Assembly (NCBI GenBank): GCA_964404765.1
Contig: CAYOLL010000197.1
Coordinates: forward strand, 1,845-10,652
Reading direction: 5' to 3'
Length of the DNA: 8,808 nt
Source: CAYOLL01 sp964404765 [NCBI: uncultured Gemmatimonadota bacterium]
GTDB lineage: Bacteria; 4572-55
The position numbers and the translations under genes were made by a program. Under the pieces are notes generated by a model. It did no database searches. It had not been told where the DNA came from and was given only the letters and a program-made list of their open reading frames with translations. Positions 6,611 through 8,808 of this stretch are shown here, in pieces. Each line of letters begins with the position of its first letter. Position 1 is the first letter of the stretch.

Positions 6611-6940
6611 CTATCCACCTAAGGCAAAATTTTTCTTTTTCCAAACTTTAACCCATTCCTGACGTTGTTCGGCAGTCCAGCTTTTGGGTAAATAAAAGGC
6701 CAGTTGAGCGCCTTTGTCGATATGAATAATTTGCTCCAGCTCATTTTGGCAGGCTTGACAGAATATAATATTGTTTTCGTTTGTAACCTGACTCTGGCGG
6801 TTGTCAAAAAAACAATGGTCGCAGATAATTGCCGGTTGCATGATGGACTTTAGCAGCTCATCAAGCGCCGGATTTCCCGACGAAGCCACCGGCTTCTTTT
6901 CTTCTTTTTTCTTGCCCAACAAACTATCGAACAGCTTCAT
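6611..6940 (-). CDS. Small zinc-ribbon-like protein, 109 aa
   Basis: No named family is recognised. The N-terminus (MKLFDSLLGKKKEEKK) is a short amphipathic stretch followed by a lysine-rich run. Two CxxC pairs, C40-DH-C43 and C61-QA-C64, separated by 17 residues, form a typical four-cysteine zinc ribbon. The C-terminal part (about 75-105) is predicted helical with WTAEQRQEWVKVWKKK. No signal peptide is seen, so it is probably cytoplasmic or bound to the inner membrane surface. The ATG at 6938-6940 has AAGG 8 nt upstream. The tRNA-Gln terminator lies only 23 nt before it and no convincing promoter fits between, so expression may depend on read-through from the tRNA unit. It is coupled to the 46-aa membrane peptide. 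Confidence 0.8.
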   Translation of the reverse strand: MKLFDSLLGKKKEEKKPVASSGNPALDELLKSIMQPAIICDHCFFDNRQSQVTNENNIIFCQACQNELEQIIHIDKGAQLAFYLPKSWTAEQRQEWVKVWKKKNFALGG

Positions 6941-6962
6941 CGATTTAACCTTAAAGAAAAGT

Positions 6963-6994
6963 TAAACCCGTTCCAAAATATTAGAACGGGTTTA
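6963..6994 (-). terminator. Intrinsic terminator of tRNA-Gln
   Basis: A perfect inverted repeat (AAACCCGTTC at 6964-6973 with GAACGGGTTT at 6984-6993, plus one more T-A pair) encloses a 10-nt loop. On the minus strand it starts 6 nt after the tRNA 3' end and is followed by AACTTTTCTTT, an interrupted T tract. Termination may be incomplete, which would feed the downstream zinc-ribbon gene. Confidence 0.75.
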
Positions 6995-6999
6995 TATTC

Positions 7000-7074
7000 T
7001 GGCTGGGGTGGATGGATTCGAACCAACGAATGGCGGGACCAAAACCCGCTGCCTTGCCGCTTGGCGACACCCCA
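7000..7074 (-). tRNA. tRNA-Gln (anticodon UUG), CCA encoded
   Basis: The minus strand folds as a 75-nt tRNA. The acceptor stem TGGGGTG pairs perfectly with CACCCCA, the discriminator is G and CCA is encoded. The anticodon stem GCGGG/CCCGC holds the loop TTTTGGT, giving anticodon TTG for Gln CAA. The T arm has the standard GGTTCGAATCC core. The D arm reads GCCAAGCGGCAAGGC. The leading T-A pair and the weak-end acceptor are typical glutamine identity elements. It has its own promoter and terminator. Confidence 0.97.
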
Positions 7075-7112
7075 ACCAATAGTGAGGATCGACTTAGCAA
7101 AAACTATAGCTA

Positions 7113-7142
7113 TATATAATAAACTAGCCCACACAATGTCAA
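7113..7142 (-). promoter_or_regulatory. Sigma70-type promoter of tRNA-Gln
   Basis: On the minus strand a perfect -35 box TTGACA (7137-7142) is followed after 18 nt by TATATA (7113-7118), within an AT-rich stretch. An overlapping TATTAT gives a shorter 15-nt spacing. Transcription would start near 7105, about 30 nt before the mature tRNA 5' end at 7074, a usual leader length. Confidence 0.65.
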
Positions 7143-7222
7143 GCAAATTATTGCTATCAAATATCATTACCGTCTTTGCTTCAGACAGTTATAGTGGTGT
7201 CGTTCACAATCGTCATAACGTC

Positions 7223-7459
7223 TTTTAATTTACAGGATTTGGAAGGTTAGCGTACAATCCTCGTTCCCAAATATTATTTGGGAACGCATTTGCAGGCGAA
7301 ACTTGGTTCCGCATCTTGTTAATTTGATTAAAGATAGGCGAAAACGAAGTTTCCGTGGCAAGTGCGTTCCCAATCAGAGATTGGGAACGAGGTCTGTCGC
7401 TTGAATTCAAGTTTGACGGGCATTGCTAAAATAACCTTCCAAGTCTTGTTAATTTAATA
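7223..7459. mobile_element. MITE-like non-coding element with terminal inverted repeats
   Basis: The left end (7225-7249, AATTTACAGGATTTGGAAGG core) is an imperfect inverted copy of the right end (7432-7458, CCTTCCAAGTCTTGTTAATT core), about 25 bp with a few mismatches. The interior is palindromic at two levels. No transposase frame is present, the size is about 237 bp, and a third copy of the end motif occurs at 1418-1439. These fit a miniature inverted-repeat element or a large REP-like palindrome. No clear target-site duplication is visible, so mobility is inferred. Confidence 0.6.
7259..7392. repeat. Nested palindrome with two perfect 11-bp hairpins
   Basis: Hairpin one (7262-7286) and hairpin two (7365-7389) each have a perfect 11-bp stem beginning CGTTCCCAA and a 3-nt loop. 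The two are also inverted copies of each other: CCTCGTTCCCAA at 7259-7270 pairs with TTGGGAACGAGG at 7381-7392, and TTGGGAACGCATTTGC at 7278-7293 pairs with 7358-7373 with one mismatch. The DNA or its transcript could therefore fold as a cloverleaf-like or single long structure. Confidence 0.85.
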
Positions 7460-7519
7460 TCTTAGTGACTCTGTGCCTTGGTGACTTCACGGCTGATGAA
7501 TAACTCAGGCTATGAGCCT

Positions 7520-8683
7520 TTATTTTGTAAGCGGATAATTTTTTAATTCTTCTTTAAGACTACGATTTGGCGGAATAAGCGGATCGTTCAGAATCTCGCT
7601 CATGTGCAGGTTAGCAATGCCGCTAATGCGCATCAGGTTCTTCTGGCGCTCGGCTTCGATTAAAGCGCTATATTCGTTTTTTGGCGTCATTATTTTGATT
7701 AATGCCGGAAACATTTCGATTAAAACCAGCAGCATCCTTACACCCCAAGCCATCCAAAAAGCCGATTCAGATTCGGCCTTAAGGCTTTCCAAAGCTTCAT
7801 AGCGCGACAAAAAACCGTAGACTTGAGCCACATAGCGCTGCTCATATTCCTGTTTAAATTCGCCGCGTAGCTGCACCTGAGAATTCAGTAATGAGTCATG
7901 CTCCGTCTGGGCTTTGTTCAGCAGTTCTTCGTGTTTGCTGAACAACTCACGGGCGGCGTCATAAGCCGGACCTTGTCCCGCCTTACCCGTCCGGCCTTCT
8001 TTAACCGTGCCGATGGTCTCGTCGAGCATCACATATTGGGCCTCTGATATTTTTTGTCGATATTCGCTGATCTGCTTTTCCAGCGCATCAACTCGCCGGG
8101 TCAAAAAATCTTCCTGGGCGTGCTTACGCAACAATGACTTATCGTTTACCCGATTTTCCAGAACTTTCAATTGTTGCAGGATTCTATCTTCAAAAAGCTT
8201 CATTTCCAGCGGGATGGCAATAATAATGCCGATGACCAATGCCAACGGCAGGCGCATGGCGGCTGTCAAGCGGGAATTTGCGGAGACGATCTCACGGTCA
8301 ATCGCCATAATCATGCAACTGTAGATTAAGCCGATAGATATATAGCTCCGCGGGTCGGGAAATGCGGCATGAATGGCAAAAGCGCCGGATAGAAACGCAA
8401 ATATTCCGGTAAAAAACACGAAAATTCCCAGTGAAGTCTGGTTTTTGCGTGTATACTCCGGACACATAGCCAAAATTTCCTGATCCGTTTTGGATAAAAA
8501 TTGAAAGAAAGCATTTATCCGATCAGGGTGGAAAATTTTTTTAAGTTGATTCATAAGGCTTTCAATTATTTTTCGAGTGTAGAAACCAATACGAGCCAAG
8601 AGGACCAAAAGTTGCGCCCACAGCGTCACAATTTTCTTTTGAGGCATGGTTTTTGCCTCGCGATTGGTTAGTTTTGTCCGCAT
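7520..8683 (-). CDS. DUF4407-like membrane protein with central coiled coil, 387 aa
   Basis: The layout matches DUF4407 proteins: an N-terminal region with KTDQEILAMCPEY (65-77), transmembrane helices at about 84-106, 113-128 and 142-160, the AIDREI motif (127-132) after the second helix, a long charged region with coiled-coil character (about 165-305), and a fourth helix at 309-331 with the family-like IEMFPALIKIM. The large loop between helices three and four should be on one side of the membrane. The molecular function of the family is not established. Two starts compete: the ATG at 8681-8683, preceded by GACGAG, and the ATG at 8645-8647, with GAGG 8 nt upstream. The domain itself begins after both. 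Upstream DNA is a divergent intergenic region. Confidence is high for the gene and moderate for the start and family. Confidence 0.85.
   Translation of the reverse strand: MRTKLTNREAKTMPQKKIVTLWAQLLVLLARIGFYTRKIIESLMNQLKKIFHPDRINAFFQFLSKTDQEILAMCPEYTRKNQTSLGIFVFFTGIFAFLSGAFAIHAAFPDPRSYISIGLIYSCMIMAIDREIVSANSRLTAAMRLPLALVIGIIIAIPLEMKLFEDRILQQLKVLENRVNDKSLLRKHAQEDFLTRRVDALEKQISEYRQKISEAQYVMLDETIGTVKEGRTGKAGQGPAYDAARELFSKHEELLNKAQTEHDSLLNSQVQLRGEFKQEYEQRYVAQVYGFLSRYEALESLKAESESAFWMAWGVRMLLVLIEMFPALIKIMTPKNEYSALIEAERQKNLMRISGIANLHMSEILNDPLIPPNRSLKEELKNYPLTK
8641..8659 (-). promoter_or_regulatory. Small hairpin covering the second possible start of the DUF4407 gene
   Basis: On the minus strand GAGGCA (8654-8659) pairs with TGCCTC (8641-8646) around a 7-nt loop. 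The stem covers the ribosome binding site GAGG and part of the ATG at 8645-8647. If that start is used the hairpin would limit initiation; if the upstream ATG is the true one it is just coding sequence. Confidence 0.3.
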
Positions 8684-8743
8684 ATACTCGTCTTTTTGTC
8701 AACCTAAATTTGAGTTTGAATGGCTAAACAATATCGCTAATTT

Positions 8744-8808
8744 AAGGAGACGGTTATCCTGAATTATTCACAAATCTTAACGCAAACGTCGCAATTGACG
8801 CTAAAGAC
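8744..8808 (+). CDS. Possible start of a divergent gene, cut by the window edge
   Basis: A perfect AAGGAG (8744-8749) on the plus strand is followed after 9 nt by CTG (8759-8761), opening a frame that reads LNYSQILTQTSQLTLKD to the end of the window. No ATG, GTG or TTG start is available at a suitable distance. Another frame from 8747 is also open and equally short. Only about 50 coding bases can be seen, so neither the frame nor the existence of the gene is certain. Confidence 0.25.

Larger units (their letters stand above)
7143..7519. other. Gene-free region of about 375 bp between tRNA-Gln promoter and the DUF4407 gene
   Basis: No credible gene is present. Most of it is the palindromic element at 7223-7459. 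The flank 7461-7492 (CTTAGTGACTCTGTGCCTTG and following) resembles low-complexity dispersed repeats of the type that alternate GTGACT/GTGCCT motifs; I recall similar sequences in other bacteria but could not compare them. A small 5-bp hairpin at 7507-7519 just after the DUF4407 stop has no T tract on the minus strand. Confidence 0.6.

Noticed and set aside
6937-7167. 76-codon minus-strand frame across the tRNA
   Set aside because: It contains the whole tRNA-Gln gene and its terminator, so it is not a protein gene.
7225-7410. 61-codon minus-strand frame in the MITE-like element
   Set aside because: It lies wholly inside palindromic repeat DNA and its composition follows the repeat.

Overview
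The window comes from a diderm bacterium, most likely a proteobacterium and possibly an alphaproteobacterium. The pointers are an AsmA-like envelope protein with a DUF3971-type C-terminus, a Tat-dependent TRAP substrate-binding protein of the keto-acid (TakP-like) kind, and a tRNA-Gln(UUG) gene with an encoded CCA. The class assignment is an inference from family resemblance and is not certain.

Layout. At 1-909 (+) lies the 3' part of a tetratricopeptide-repeat gene built from 102-bp tandem units. At 960-1350 (-) is a GC-rich 3' fragment of umuC, cut off next to palindromic repeat-like DNA. A complete 704-aa AsmA-like gene follows at 1479-3593 (+). Convergent with it, and probably one operon on the minus strand (6306 down to 3604), are a response regulator fused to a class III nucleotide cyclase, a 142-aa single-pass membrane protein and an orphan TRAP-type solute-binding protein. 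Upstream of these on the same strand is a compact block: a good sigma70-like promoter, tRNA-Gln, a terminator, a 109-aa zinc-ribbon-like protein, a previously easy-to-miss 46-aa membrane peptide coupled to it, and a second terminator. A MITE-like palindromic element with terminal inverted repeats fills about 7223-7459. A DUF4407 membrane/coiled-coil protein occupies 7520-8683 (-), and the last 50 bases may hold the start of a divergent gene.

How the genes may work together. The cyclase, the membrane protein and the binding protein are spaced 3 and 21 nt apart. No TRAP permease genes are present nearby, so a sensory rather than transport role for the binding protein is possible; this is inference.

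The strongest unusual signal is in the TPR gene. Across eight full repeat units I find no synonymous difference at all. Most of the differences are amino-acid changes at TPR positions 2, 5, 9, 12, 13 and 34, which are the positions known to line the ligand-binding concave face. This looks like a binding surface being diversified on a homogenised DNA scaffold.
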